64,000 nt of DNA from Psychrosphaera sp. B3R10 (GTDB lineage Bacteria > Pseudomonadota > Gammaproteobacteria > Enterobacterales > Alteromonadaceae), in the NCBI RefSeq assembly GCF_018861025.1, contig NZ_JAHKQH010000026.1, positions 232,392 through 296,391 of the forward strand. The letters run 5' to 3'. Of this stretch, positions 19,759 through 28,856 are shown in pieces. The notes below the pieces were generated by a model. The model had not been told where the DNA came from, did not search any database, and worked only from the letters and a program-made list of their open reading frames with translations. Both the position numbers and the translations under genes were made by a program. The stretch's first letter is position 1. The number at the start of each line of letters is the position of its first letter.

Positions 19759-20559
19759 TTACAACTTATTTTGATTAGTGACAAGTTGATTAACCAAAGC
19801 TTTGAGCTCTTTGATCTCTGTTTGCAATTCAGTCATAGAAGGCTCATTGCTAACATACAATAGCGCTTGCTCCTTTTCCATGACGCTCACCACGATGCCG
19901 ATAACCATATTTAAAAATGCAAAGGCGGTAAAAAAGATAAATGTTAGGTAAAAGATCCAGGACATTGGGTACACTTCCATCGTCTCATACTGGATGTCGG
20001 TCCAATCTTCAAAGGTCATGATGCGGAACAGAGTTAACATCGAAATAGCAATGTCTCCCCAAAGCTTTGGATTTATGGAATTAAAAACAAAACTACCAAT
20101 TGCTGCGTAAATATAAAAAATGATAAACATCAACAAGACAACATAGCCCAACTGCGGCAATGCTTTGATTAACGAGTTAATTAATACGCGAAGTTCGGGG
20201 ACAACTGAAACCATTCTAAGTACCCGAAACACTCGGACCAGACGAGCTAAGAGTGCCATTTCAGAGTCATCAATTGGGATCAGACTTATTGCAACAACCA
20301 AAGAATCAAATATATTCCAGCCCTTCTTGAAGAACTGCTTTTTATCATCATCTGCGATAAATCGAATGGTTAATTCAACTAAGAAAAAGACGGTAATAAA
20401 AGTATCTAGAATATAAGTAATTGAAATGGCACTTTCTGGCAATTGAAAGGTCTTTGCGCCTATTTCGAGTGCCGAAAGGATAATAACTGCGACAACTACA
20501 AGCTCAAAAATTTTATTATTTTTTAATGCGTTAAACTTAGATTTTATAATCTGATACAT
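19759..20559 (-). CDS. voltage-gated cation channel, single-domain (bacterial Nav/Cav type)
   Basis: The 266-residue protein is an ion-transport-family subunit that should assemble as a tetramer in the inner membrane. Six membrane segments are visible. The S4 voltage sensor carries four Arg at three-residue spacing (R106, R109, R112, R115 in RLVRVFRVLRMV). The pore loop has a filter TFEDWTD at residues 182-188, corresponding to TLESWSM in NavAb. S6 is followed by a C-terminal helix with coiled-coil character (MTELQTEIKELKALVNQLV), as in bacterial sodium channels. The filter has extra acidic residues compared with sodium-selective channels. The gene is monocistronic. Confidence 0.9.
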   Translation of the reverse strand: MYQIIKSKFNALKNNKIFELVVVAVIILSALEIGAKTFQLPESAISITYILDTFITVFFLVELTIRFIADDDKKQFFKKGWNIFDSLVVAISLIPIDDSEMALLARLVRVFRVLRMVSVVPELRVLINSLIKALPQLGYVVLLMFIIFYIYAAIGSFVFNSINPKLWGDIAISMLTLFRIMTFEDWTDIQYETMEVYPMSWIFYLTFIFFTAFAFLNMVIGIVVSVMEKEQALLYVSNEPSMTELQTEIKELKALVNQLVTNQNKL

Positions 20560-20915
20560 GTTTTTTAGCTAAAATATGGGTGGTAAAAAGTGATGTGAAT
20601 TATATCGGACATTGCCCCAAATGTAGAACTGAATTTTTAGACTAATATCATTAGTTCAATTGGAGTCTATTATTAAGGTTCATGCATAAAACGCTTCAGC
20701 CTCACACATTATCAACATTAAAGACGTTAGGGTTGCCGCCAACTTATGTCTGCTCTCATCCAAAACACGAAGCGCGACAATAGGCCAACTTTCATACACC
20801 TATTTGTGCCTCGTTGATAACGCTAATAAATTTAGTAAAGCTAAAGCAAAAATACTGCATTGCATAAACATAAAATAACGCTTAGAAAAGAGGCAAAAAT
20901 CAAACGGGAAAATAA
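20560..20915. other. divergent intergenic region, ion channel / sugar porter
   Basis: These 356 bp separate divergent genes and must hold both promoters. I see an AGCTAAA direct motif (near 20567 and 20840), but no operator palindrome or RNA element that I can name. Confidence 0.4.
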
Positions 20916-22307
20916 ATGAATAAGAACAATAATATCTTTATCGCCTTTATCAGTGTCGTTGCCACGATAGGCGGTTTTTTATTTGGATTCGACAGTGGCG
21001 TAATTAATGGCACAGTTGACGGTCTTCAGCAGGCCTTTAATTCACAAAGTATTGGCACAGGTTTTAACGTATCGAGTATGCTGTTAGGTTGTGCTATCGG
21101 TGCATTTTTTGCTGGCAGATTAGCTGACAAATTTGGTCGTCGTGCTCTACTACTCGTCGCAGCTGTGTTTTTCATCATTAGCGCCTGGGGTTCTGGTATT
21201 GCAACTAGCTCTGTCGAGTTTATTGTCTATCGCATCCTCGGAGGTCTCGCTGTTGGCGCCGCATCGGTAATGGCTCCAGCGTATATTAGTGAAATTGCGC
21301 CAGCGGAATACCGCGGCAGACTCACCACCATTCAACAAGTTGCAATAATACTAGGCCTGTTCATGGCATTTGTAAGTAACTACTTACTTGCTCAACAAGC
21401 AGGTTTATCTACCGAGATTCTATGGCTAGGCTTTGAAGCATGGCGTTGGATGTTCTGGATTGAACTGATCCCAGCGGTCCTATTTTTCGTTATGTTGTTC
21501 TTTATCCCTGAAAGCCCTCGATTTTTAGTGGCTAATGGACAATCGGATCTGGCAAAACAGGTATTGTGTAAACTTTATGGCGTTGACGTCGGCACCAAAA
21601 AACTAACAGAAATTGAAGCCTCTTTAGATGCTGATCACAAACCTCAACTCGCTGATCTCCTTGATAAGAAAACCCAAAAAATTCGTAAAATTGTTTGGAT
21701 TGGGATCGGCTTAGCTGTATTCCAACAAATGGTAGGCATTAACGTGGTATTTTATTATGGTGCGGTATTATGGCAGGCTGCAGGATTTGCAGAGTCCGAG
21801 GCGTTATTAATTAATATTATTAGCGGTGCAGTTAGTGTCACAGCTTTAGTAATTACTATTTCAGTTATCGACAGAATCGGCCGTAAACCGCTACTCAAGT
21901 GGGGTTCAATTGGAATGTCTGTCACCTTAGGTATGTTAGTTATTGCATTTACAAATGCCGATACAGCTTCAAATGGTGACTTAATTCTGGGCGACTGGGG
22001 TACATTAGCGCTTGTTTCAGCAAATGCTTATGTTTTCTTCTTTAATATGTCTTGGGGACCGGTGATGTGGGTCATGTTAGGGGAAATGTTCCCGAATCAA
22101 ATCCGCGGTTCTGGTTTAGCGGTAAGTGGCGTTGCACAATGGGGCTCTAACTTTATTATTACTATGACATTTACTATGTTACTGGGTTCTATCGGACTTG
22201 CTGGCGCTTATGGCTTCTATACGATTTGCGCAATCCTGTCAGTATTTTTTGTTATTTACTATGTGTATGAAACAAAAGGGCTTGAGCTCGAAGACATGGC
22301 TGGTTAA
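20916..22307 (+). CDS. sugar porter family MFS transporter
   Basis: A 463-residue, 12-helix major facilitator transporter of the sugar porter family (XylE/GlcP/GLUT relatives), expected to bring a monosaccharide in with H+ across the inner membrane. Family signatures are all present: GGFLFGFDSGVINGT at the start, RLADKFGRR between helices 2 and 3, PESPRFLV at the end of the first half, QQMVGINVVFYYG in helix 7, DRIGRKPLL, and the end motif YETKGLELED (equivalent to PETKG). The exact sugar cannot be read from sequence. The ATG at 20916 has GGGA 8 bp upstream. It is monocistronic, with two terminator hairpins downstream. Confidence 0.93.
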   Translation: MNKNNNIFIAFISVVATIGGFLFGFDSGVINGTVDGLQQAFNSQSIGTGFNVSSMLLGCAIGAFFAGRLADKFGRRALLLVAAVFFIISAWGSGIATSSVEFIVYRILGGLAVGAASVMAPAYISEIAPAEYRGRLTTIQQVAIILGLFMAFVSNYLLAQQAGLSTEILWLGFEAWRWMFWIELIPAVLFFVMLFFIPESPRFLVANGQSDLAKQVLCKLYGVDVGTKKLTEIEASLDADHKPQLADLLDKKTQKIRKIVWIGIGLAVFQQMVGINVVFYYGAVLWQAAGFAESEALLINIISGAVSVTALVITISVIDRIGRKPLLKWGSIGMSVTLGMLVIAFTNADTASNGDLILGDWGTLALVSANAYVFFFNMSWGPVMWVMLGEMFPNQIRGSGLAVSGVAQWGSNFIITMTFTMLLGSIGLAGAYGFYTICAILSVFFVIYYVYETKGLELEDMAG

Positions 22308-22315
22308 TCGCTAAG

Positions 22316-22350
22316 ACCGTCCATATTGTATGTAAGGTTGTATGGACGGT
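22316..22350 (+). terminator. hairpin just after the sugar porter gene
   Basis: A perfect 10-bp inverted repeat ACCGTCCATA / TATGGACGGT starts 9 bp beyond the stop and is followed by an A/T-rich run. It is probably a transcript-end or stabilising hairpin. Confidence 0.65.
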
Positions 22351-22372
22351 TATTTAAAAAATAAGCAAACAC

Positions 22373-22403
22373 AAAAAAGCCTAGATTCATTCTAGGCTTT
22401 TTA
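22373..22403. terminator. bidirectional terminator between sugar porter and yaiL
   Basis: The stem AAAAAGCCTAGA / TCTAGGCTTTTT around a TTCAT loop has A and T tracts on both sides. It serves both convergent genes. Confidence 0.9.
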
Positions 22404-22437
22404 TTACGTATTTATCTGAGCAATATAACTCAAACGC

Positions 22438-22953
22438 TTACCACATTAAGTCGTCTGGGATCACATAGTCTTTGTATGGATCATCTTCATCAACTTCTTC
22501 AACGGTATTTTGTGATACAAGTATCGAGTCATCTCGTTGAGCAATCTTTTCAGCTACCACAGAAGGCACAACAGCATAGTCGTCTGCTAATCGAACAATT
22601 GACAGCAGACCGTTGGCTAATTGACGTTGAACTTTGTCATCAACATTAAGTTTGCGAACTGCGCTGCCGTCTGTAAAGTTATAAGCTAAACTGCCACCGT
22701 GCAAGTTTAATTGATTCATTTCAATTAGCTGTACAATTTGGGCCTGAATCGCTTTCTTTTTAGCTTCTTCTTGGATCTGCTTGTTTAGCTGTTTATCACG
22801 CTCTAACTGTTCAGTTCTCTTAGAATCAGTTGCTGCTTTAATGTCACGTTTAAGATCACGATTCTTTTTACTGGCTTTTTTCGCCTTCTTCGCTTTCTTT
22901 TCGTTCGTTAAACCCGCTTTTAATAGCTGTTCTTGCAGTGACATCTGAGCCAT
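22438..22953 (-). CDS. yaiL: YaiL/DUF2058 family protein
   Basis: The 171-residue soluble protein matches the DUF2058 (YaiL) family, described as a nucleoprotein/polynucleotide-associated enzyme regulator, with no established biochemical role. The N-terminal half is a very basic helix (MSLQEQLLKAGLTNEKKAKKAKKASKK) that is likely coiled-coil and nucleic-acid binding. A small beta-rich domain follows (residues about 80-140, LHGGSLAYNF, YAVVPSVVAEKI), then an acidic tail ending in IPDDLMW. Length and order agree with the E. coli protein. The start at 22953 or the in-frame ATG 9 bp downstream (MSLQEQ) are both possible. Confidence 0.9.
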   Translation of the reverse strand: MAQMSLQEQLLKAGLTNEKKAKKAKKASKKNRDLKRDIKAATDSKRTEQLERDKQLNKQIQEEAKKKAIQAQIVQLIEMNQLNLHGGSLAYNFTDGSAVRKLNVDDKVQRQLANGLLSIVRLADDYAVVPSVVAEKIAQRDDSILVSQNTVEEVDEDDPYKDYVIPDDLMW

Positions 22954-23016
22954 AACTCTACTTACTTCTCCAATTTTTAATAATGCGCATTATCGTTTTT
23001 TCTCGCTAAATTTCAA

Positions 23017-25965
23017 CTAGTACTGATACCTTAATCCAAACCACCCTTGTACCGAATATTCGTCTTCGGGTGAGATCAATGTTGCTAAACCATAGTCGAA
23101 AACCAAGTCACTCAGGCCTGTTCCATACATATTGATTTTTTCTTTGCTTCTTAATCCGACAATTTCCATTATGACATAGCTATCGACTACTAGTTCTGAG
23201 TAATAAAATTGAGTTCCGCCGGTACGGCTAGACAACGCAAATGTTATCCGCTCAAATTTGTCACCAGAGTCATAACCAAATGGCAACTCTGGTGCAAACT
23301 GCCAATGGCTAAACATGTCTTCTGCAATTAGCGTCGATGGCATACCACCGATGGACAACAAATCATAACTACTATCTTTTCGCTCTGCGCTTAAATAGTC
23401 AGTGGTAAACAAGATACCTTGATAGTGAGCACCAAGCGACAATTGTAAATCTGTGCCTGTCCAGTCATCTACACCGGCCACTAAATCTCGTTCAGTTTCA
23501 CCACTTAGCCAATTTATACTAGACGACTGCACAACGCCCCATGATTGTCGGTCAAACCAGAACTGCTGTTTATGACCAAACGACATTGACTTATCAGAGA
23601 CCACAGCATAACCATCTGGCTCATACTCATTGTGATCGTAACTCGCATTAAATTCACCACTATAAGTTTCAAATAAACGATAAGGGTAATCTGCGCTAAA
23701 TCCGACACCTGCAAACGTCGTTTTGTCGCCTCTGACACTATGGCCTTGTTCGTTAAAGTCTAAATTAAAATAATGAAAATCTGCTGTCAGATTTATCGGA
23801 TATTTTCGAAAATTAAGGTAACCACTTACTCCCGCAGCAGTATTACTTAAGGAATCTAAACTCGCATTAAGTTGCCAGTTCAAAATTTGTAACAAGTCAC
23901 CGCCTTTAACACCAATTTCCAACAAATTAGTGGAGGCACTATTAAATTGCCCGCCTACCGTAAGTGTTTTATCTTGACGCCATAGGCCTTCCGATGAATT
24001 GTAATCTAAATGTTCTCCTATTGAATCGTCCTGATTAAACGAGGCTGCAGGCATTTTAATTGGGTATGGGCTAATAGATTCTAGGTATTCCCAATTTTGT
24101 TGGTCTGAAATCCCAAATACGCGATGCCAATTTCCTTTAGACGTTTGAAACGAATACAAATTTGGACCTGTTGAACGATATGAAGAAAATAAAATCGTAG
24201 TGCCAAGCTTATTTGGTAACTCCATCGGCCAGGCAACCGGGACATGGCCCTGTGTTAATGCAAATAATTTTTGATCTTCAAACTCGTAACGATACATTTT
24301 TAATGCTTCGCCCTTACCTGCAACATAATAAAGCGCCTTACCATCTCGAGACCAATTTAAAAACGATAAGAACTGGTATTCGTGTGGCAACGCTACATAA
24401 CTTGTTTCTTGGGTCGTCAAATTTCTTATTTTAATTCGCCATGGTTGATTTATATTGTGTTCAAGGTAGGCCAGCTGGCTATTGTTTGTCGGGTTCACTC
24501 GTGGGAAGTCATACCCGTATTGTAATGACGCGGTTTCAATTTCATTAGCCTGAACCGTGCCACTTAAATTGGTAATATTAAACTGCACCAACGAAGAATA
24601 GCCGAACTTATTTAATTCGGCATAAACACGACCACTAGCAATGTCGACATCAAATCGTCTGACATTTAGTCCATCAGTCAGTTGCGTTACATTGCCGGTG
24701 GATAATTTCCACTTAAATAAATCTTGGTGTTTAAAATTATTACTGTCCGTTGTACTGGAAACAAACAGCAACGCATCGTCTCCCATCCAACGTGGGTGGC
24801 GAATACCATTAAAATTACGCTGCGCAAGGTTAAATTTTTTCTTACGTTTAAAAATAACTGGCGGCGTATCAGCAATGTCTATTGGATCGGCTTCAATTAA
24901 ATCTTTTTGTGCTTTTTCAAACTTTTCTTTCGCTTTGATATTTTCTTTGGTTTCATAAACCACTAGATTGACTTTAGCGTTTGGTCCCTTTGACTTCTCG
25001 ACAACAGCTAAAAGTTCACTATTTGGGCTTAATGTTGGTTCTGCTAATTCAAAATCACCATCTAACCAAAGACTGTATTTATCCATGATGTCTTTGTTTT
25101 CAAGATTCATCACTTTTTGCGTAAATTCGGCAACAAAACGTTGATATAGAAGCTGAGCGGGTTGATTAAAAACGCCGACAAAGGCTTTTTCAAAGTTTCG
25201 TTTTTTGGCGCCTTTCATCCGTGTCCAAACAGCGTCTAATTTTTTCTCACTGTAGTTGGCTTCAATCCAGGCTAAAAATCTACCACCAACTAAGTAAGCC
25301 ATATTACCGATCCGATATCGACCGCTTGTACTGCTAAGTTCATTATAAGTCGGCCAGCCACCTTCACGTGCAAATTGCTGTAACATCATTTCAACTTGCA
25401 CATCGTACAATCGGCCACGACCTGTAAGTTTTGACTCCAGCAGGGTCGCATAACCTTCCGCGACCCATCGTTCGGTAATTCCGTTTGTTACATCATAAAT
25501 ATCATAAATAGACGCCACAAAGTTGGTCCATGTGTTACGACTTGGTTGTGCGAGGTGCAACAAATGTGCATATTCATGAAGTGATAAAAGTTGTGGCCAA
25601 CTTGAAGAATTAGAAATCTGAGAGTCAGATTGTGGTGCTGTTGCAAATAACGCCATAAAAGGCTTATTACTATATGGAATTGCAAAGCCATTCGAGTCAT
25701 TTAAAGGGTCAAAAACAACCACATTGACGACTTCTGGTAGGGATCTTTTTTGCTGCTGTAATAATACGGTTCGCGACGCTTCCATTTCATGTGCAGCTGC
25801 TATAGACCACTCCTCATATTCGGCAGTGTAATGAATCCGAAAATGTTCAGTTTTAAATATTTTCCAGTCCAATTTAGACATAGGGTCTGCAATACCCTGC
25901 CCACTCGCTACAATAAACATCAACAATAAAAAGTTAATTAACAATATAATTCGGTTTTTGAACAT
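23017..25965 (-). CDS. outer-membrane protein with N-terminal gluzincin-like peptidase, TolB-like propeller and C-terminal barrel
   Basis: The 982-residue protein begins with a signal peptide (IILLINFLLLMFIVASGQGIA). A metallopeptidase-like domain follows: HEYAH at residues 130-134 fits HExxH, and 36 residues after the second His comes WVAEGYATLLES, whose Glu170 would be the third zinc ligand of a gluzincin. The middle (about 300-620) contains repeated TolB/WD40-like blades (GDFELAEPTLSPNSELLAVVE, HPRWMGDDALLFVS, LNWSRDGKALYYVAG). The last about 330 residues alternate as beta strands, ending in GLRYQY, an outer-membrane barrel end. It is probably surface or periplasmic-facing proteolysis anchored in the outer membrane. 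The ATG at 25965 has AAGGA upstream. It is a single gene. Confidence 0.8.
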   Translation of the reverse strand: MFKNRIILLINFLLLMFIVASGQGIADPMSKLDWKIFKTEHFRIHYTAEYEEWSIAAAHEMEASRTVLLQQQKRSLPEVVNVVVFDPLNDSNGFAIPYSNKPFMALFATAPQSDSQISNSSSWPQLLSLHEYAHLLHLAQPSRNTWTNFVASIYDIYDVTNGITERWVAEGYATLLESKLTGRGRLYDVQVEMMLQQFAREGGWPTYNELSSTSGRYRIGNMAYLVGGRFLAWIEANYSEKKLDAVWTRMKGAKKRNFEKAFVGVFNQPAQLLYQRFVAEFTQKVMNLENKDIMDKYSLWLDGDFELAEPTLSPNSELLAVVEKSKGPNAKVNLVVYETKENIKAKEKFEKAQKDLIEADPIDIADTPPVIFKRKKKFNLAQRNFNGIRHPRWMGDDALLFVSSTTDSNNFKHQDLFKWKLSTGNVTQLTDGLNVRRFDVDIASGRVYAELNKFGYSSLVQFNITNLSGTVQANEIETASLQYGYDFPRVNPTNNSQLAYLEHNINQPWRIKIRNLTTQETSYVALPHEYQFLSFLNWSRDGKALYYVAGKGEALKMYRYEFEDQKLFALTQGHVPVAWPMELPNKLGTTILFSSYRSTGPNLYSFQTSKGNWHRVFGISDQQNWEYLESISPYPIKMPAASFNQDDSIGEHLDYNSSEGLWRQDKTLTVGGQFNSASTNLLEIGVKGGDLLQILNWQLNASLDSLSNTAAGVSGYLNFRKYPINLTADFHYFNLDFNEQGHSVRGDKTTFAGVGFSADYPYRLFETYSGEFNASYDHNEYEPDGYAVVSDKSMSFGHKQQFWFDRQSWGVVQSSSINWLSGETERDLVAGVDDWTGTDLQLSLGAHYQGILFTTDYLSAERKDSSYDLLSIGGMPSTLIAEDMFSHWQFAPELPFGYDSGDKFERITFALSSRTGGTQFYYSELVVDSYVIMEIVGLRSKEKINMYGTGLSDLVFDYGLATLISPEDEYSVQGWFGLRYQY

Positions 25966-26114
25966 TTAAAATCCTTGTCGCCTTAACCTCAAATTTAATG
26001 ATGACATTAAGCCTGCTTTTTTCTTTAATACTGACAATATACTAAATTATAACAAAATGTTTTAGGTGGCGACCAAAACATTGTTATGCTGTAAAAAAAG
26101 TTAGGAATTTAAAC

Positions 26115-27131
26115 ATGATGGAAGTATTCGACTCCTTAAAAGCAAAGTTTTTTGACAATTTGAGTCAACCTCAAAAAATCTATCTATTTGCATTTCTCCT
26201 GCAACTTTTGTTTTTTGCAACTGATGATCTCATTGCATTTTCAACTATTGGCTTTATCGCAATTATCGGTATAGCAATGGAGGTATGGCCTAAATTTGTT
26301 GCCGCCTGGAACAATTTGTTAGGCCGATTCATTATCATTATCAGTTATGCAATCGTTGCAAATTTTGCGGTGGCATTTGCTGCACAAAAAGTGAATGAAG
26401 TGATTGGTATTGATCCTTCCCCGCTGTTTTATTCTATTGGATTTGCAACCCTACTTATGGCACCAATATGGATGTTGACACTAAGTGCAACGGTTATGGT
26501 CTTTTATGTGATTTTTTTGCAATCACTTATTTTATTAAGAATATTTCTCAAAATAATTAGGCTTGATAAGTTGTTTCAATCTAAGGCCCCAAAAAGTAGT
26601 TTGTCATTAGCTTTACTTAAATTATTTCTAATTCCAGCCATGCTTACGACTTTAACTTCAGCCATCGAATTTTACAGCGGTGAATTTAAGTCCGCAAACA
26701 TGCAACAAACCGTAAAAGATATCGGCAAAAGTTCGCCTTATAATAACAGAGTCGATGACAATAATGTTGCTGGTGATAGCAGTACAGAGGCTGATTTATC
26801 CAAAAGTAAGGAACAGGAAATAGCGGAAGAAATCCTAGCGGCGACACGCGTCGAAGATAATATTACTGGTATTACAGATGGAAAAGCGACAAATGAGACA
26901 GATAAAGAGGTCGACGATGACGAAGAGCTTGATTATGATTTCACCTTTAATCACCTCATCGCCATATTTGTACACAATGTCGAACTATTTAAATTTTCAC
27001 AGTGCATCAAAACAGATAAAGAACGCGTTTTATCAATAGGCGAATTTGATATTTTAGTCAGTACGCCTGATAAAAATGCGCAATACGGACACAAGTTTAC
27101 TGTTAGAAATTGCCAATTAAAATCTTTTTAA
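26115..27131 (+). CDS. integral membrane protein with acidic C-terminal region, unknown
   Basis: I do not recognise this 338-residue protein. About four to five hydrophobic helices fill residues 22-195 (YLFAFLLQLLFFA, LIAFSTIGFIAIIGIAMEV, FIIIISYAIVANFAVAFAA, ATLLMAPIWMLTLSATVMVFYVIFLQSLILL, LALLKLFLIPAMLTTL). A hydrophilic acidic stretch (about 200-275, including EVDDDEELDYD) follows, then a short C-terminal domain (SQCIKTDKERVLSIGEFDIL) with two Cys. The two ATGs at 26115 and 26118 are equally plausible, behind an AGGA site. It stands alone, downstream of nothing co-directional, with the repeat array starting about 90 bp after its stop. Confidence 0.7.
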   Translation: MMEVFDSLKAKFFDNLSQPQKIYLFAFLLQLLFFATDDLIAFSTIGFIAIIGIAMEVWPKFVAAWNNLLGRFIIIISYAIVANFAVAFAAQKVNEVIGIDPSPLFYSIGFATLLMAPIWMLTLSATVMVFYVIFLQSLILLRIFLKIIRLDKLFQSKAPKSSLSLALLKLFLIPAMLTTLTSAIEFYSGEFKSANMQQTVKDIGKSSPYNNRVDDNNVAGDSSTEADLSKSKEQEIAEEILAATRVEDNITGITDGKATNETDKEVDDDEELDYDFTFNHLIAIFVHNVELFKFSQCIKTDKERVLSIGEFDILVSTPDKNAQYGHKFTVRNCQLKSF

Positions 27132-27218
27132 ACGGCTTAATGATAGGGCTTACCTTGTCCACTACACTGTCGTCATAATGACCTAGAGAGCGTATTTACC
27201 AATATAAATGCGCTTTTT

Positions 27219-27663
27219 ATAACGCAGACACCCACCGTTGTTTTAAACCTCAAACGCTCCTGCGCCAGATTATAACGTAGACACCCACCGTTGTTTTAAG
27301 CTTCAAACGCTCCTGCGCCAGATTATAACGTAGACACCCACCGTTGTTTTAAGCCTCAAACTCTCCTGCGCCAAATTATAACGTAGACACCCACCGTTGT
27401 TTTAAGCTTCAAACGCTCATGTGCCAAATTATAACGCAGACACCCACCGTTGTTTTAAGCTTCAAACGCTCCTGCGCCAAATTATAACGCAGACACCCAC
27501 CGTTGTTTTAAGCTTCAAACGCTCCTGCCCAGATGATTATAACGCAGACACCCACCGTTGTTTTAAGCCTCAAACTCTCCTGCGCCAAATTATTACGCAG
27601 ACACCCACCGTTGTTTTAAGCTTCAAACGCTCCTGCGCCAGTTTATAACGCAGACACCCACCA
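27219..27663. repeat. tandem array B of the GCAGACACCCAC repeat (9 copies, 53-bp period)
   Basis: Nine units, seven of whose eight intervals are 53 bp and one 55 bp, carry the core (AACG[CT]AGACACCCACCG) followed by TTGTTTTAAGC, then CAAACGCTCCTGCGCCA and an AT-rich joint. Spacers are nearly identical within this array. The final core ends about 5 bp from the stop codon of the RND adaptor gene, so the array fills the whole space between two convergent 3' ends. The short open frame across it is only the repeat read through. Confidence 0.95.
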
Positions 27664-27667
27664 AGGT

Positions 27668-28741
27668 TTAATGCTGAACATCTACCTCTTGCCCATCGGT
27701 GAGTCGCTCAGCGCCGCGAATTGCTATTTTGTCGCCTTCGTTTAGTTCATGATCTGAAAGTTTAGGGTAAATTTCAATATATTCATCGTGCCCACTTCCC
27801 GTATCGACAGGAATAGTAACGGCTTTATTATTTTCATCAATTTTTACAATATGTATTCCGTTTTTTCTAATAATGAGTGCATCACGATTTATCAACTTCA
27901 CTAAAGTAGAATCTTGGAATTCAACTCTAACATCAACTAATTCTCCTGAAGCCCATTTAGCAGCATCTGCTCCAAGCAACAACGCTCTAATTTCAAATGT
28001 TTGAGAGCGAGTATCTGTTTGTGGAATAATCGATGTTACTTTACCAGTGGTGGCTTTATTAGCTCCGAGAGTTTCACCAATCAAAAATACGTTTTGGTCA
28101 ATAGCGGCGTGATTTAAGTATTTTATTGGCAAAAATAATCTCACTTCCTGCTTAGTCAGATCTAAAAGGTGAACAAGTTTATCTGCACGGTTTATTTCAC
28201 TACCTGGTTTTTCAAATCGTGTGCCGACGACGCCTGTAAACGGTGCATAAATTGTCGCACGTTCAATTTGGTTTTCTATTTGTTCTAATTTATTACGAGC
28301 AAGATCAATATCAGACTTTGCAAGATCAAGTTTATTTTTAGTTAGGTCAATTTGATATTGTGCTGTGGCATCGGTATTAGCCAATGATTGATAGCGTGCC
28401 AGTTCAATTTTTTGAAAATCAACATTTACCTGTGCGCGATCAATAATCAACAATTGCTCTGAACGACTTAACTTTAAAGGTTTCAAGTCAAATTTCGCAA
28501 CTATATCGCCTTTATGCAATAACATTCCAGGTTCTGCGACATACTCTAATCTACCAGAAATACCAGACGTTAATGTTACATCGCGTTTACCTACTATAGT
28601 ACCGTGAACATCCACGGTTGCTTGAAAGCTTTTTTCCTGGATATGGTCAACTTTCACTGGCACAGATGCACTCGTTGAAGTAAATGAAGTGGCCATAAAG
28701 GCGATGAATAACATGGCATTATAAAAACTTAACTTATTCAT
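27668..28741 (-). CDS. RND efflux periplasmic adaptor (HlyD/MexA family)
   Basis: The membrane-fusion adaptor of a tripartite RND pump. From the ATG at 28741 (MNKLSFYNAM, preceded by AGGT) the product is 357 residues with a signal peptide (FIAFMATSFTSTSASVP). The lipoyl/biotinyl-like barrel is visible as GTIVGKRDVTLTSGISGRL..YVAEPGMLLHKGDIVAKFD, then a helical hairpin (LIIDRAQVNVDFQKIELARYQSL..QIENQIERA), and the matching half ATIYAPFTGVVGTRFEKPGSEI. Beta-barrel and membrane-proximal domains follow. The frame extends to 28882 without a good start and would overlap the pump gene. It is downstream of the pump, the reverse of the usual adaptor-first order. No outer-membrane channel gene is adjacent. 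Confidence 0.9.
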   Translation of the reverse strand: MNKLSFYNAMLFIAFMATSFTSTSASVPVKVDHIQEKSFQATVDVHGTIVGKRDVTLTSGISGRLEYVAEPGMLLHKGDIVAKFDLKPLKLSRSEQLLIIDRAQVNVDFQKIELARYQSLANTDATAQYQIDLTKNKLDLAKSDIDLARNKLEQIENQIERATIYAPFTGVVGTRFEKPGSEINRADKLVHLLDLTKQEVRLFLPIKYLNHAAIDQNVFLIGETLGANKATTGKVTSIIPQTDTRSQTFEIRALLLGADAAKWASGELVDVRVEFQDSTLVKLINRDALIIRKNGIHIVKIDENNKAVTIPVDTGSGHDEYIEIYPKLSDHELNEGDKIAIRGAERLTDGQEVDVQH

Positions 28742-28856
28742 TAACTTACCTATTTCCCAATTTTTTGTCATATGTTTGTAAGGTTTGGTTAGCATGTAAT
28801 TTCGCCTTATAAATTGCTGCAGAAAGCACGACTGGATTAACATCAAGACTAACCAT

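Noticed and set aside
27421-27648. 75-codon open frame in array B
   Set aside because: It is the tandem repeat read in one frame, with no ribosome site and no family match.
27219-27663. CRISPR array
   Set aside because: Spacers are near-identical within the array and the conserved part is only about 16 bp. There are no cas genes in the window.
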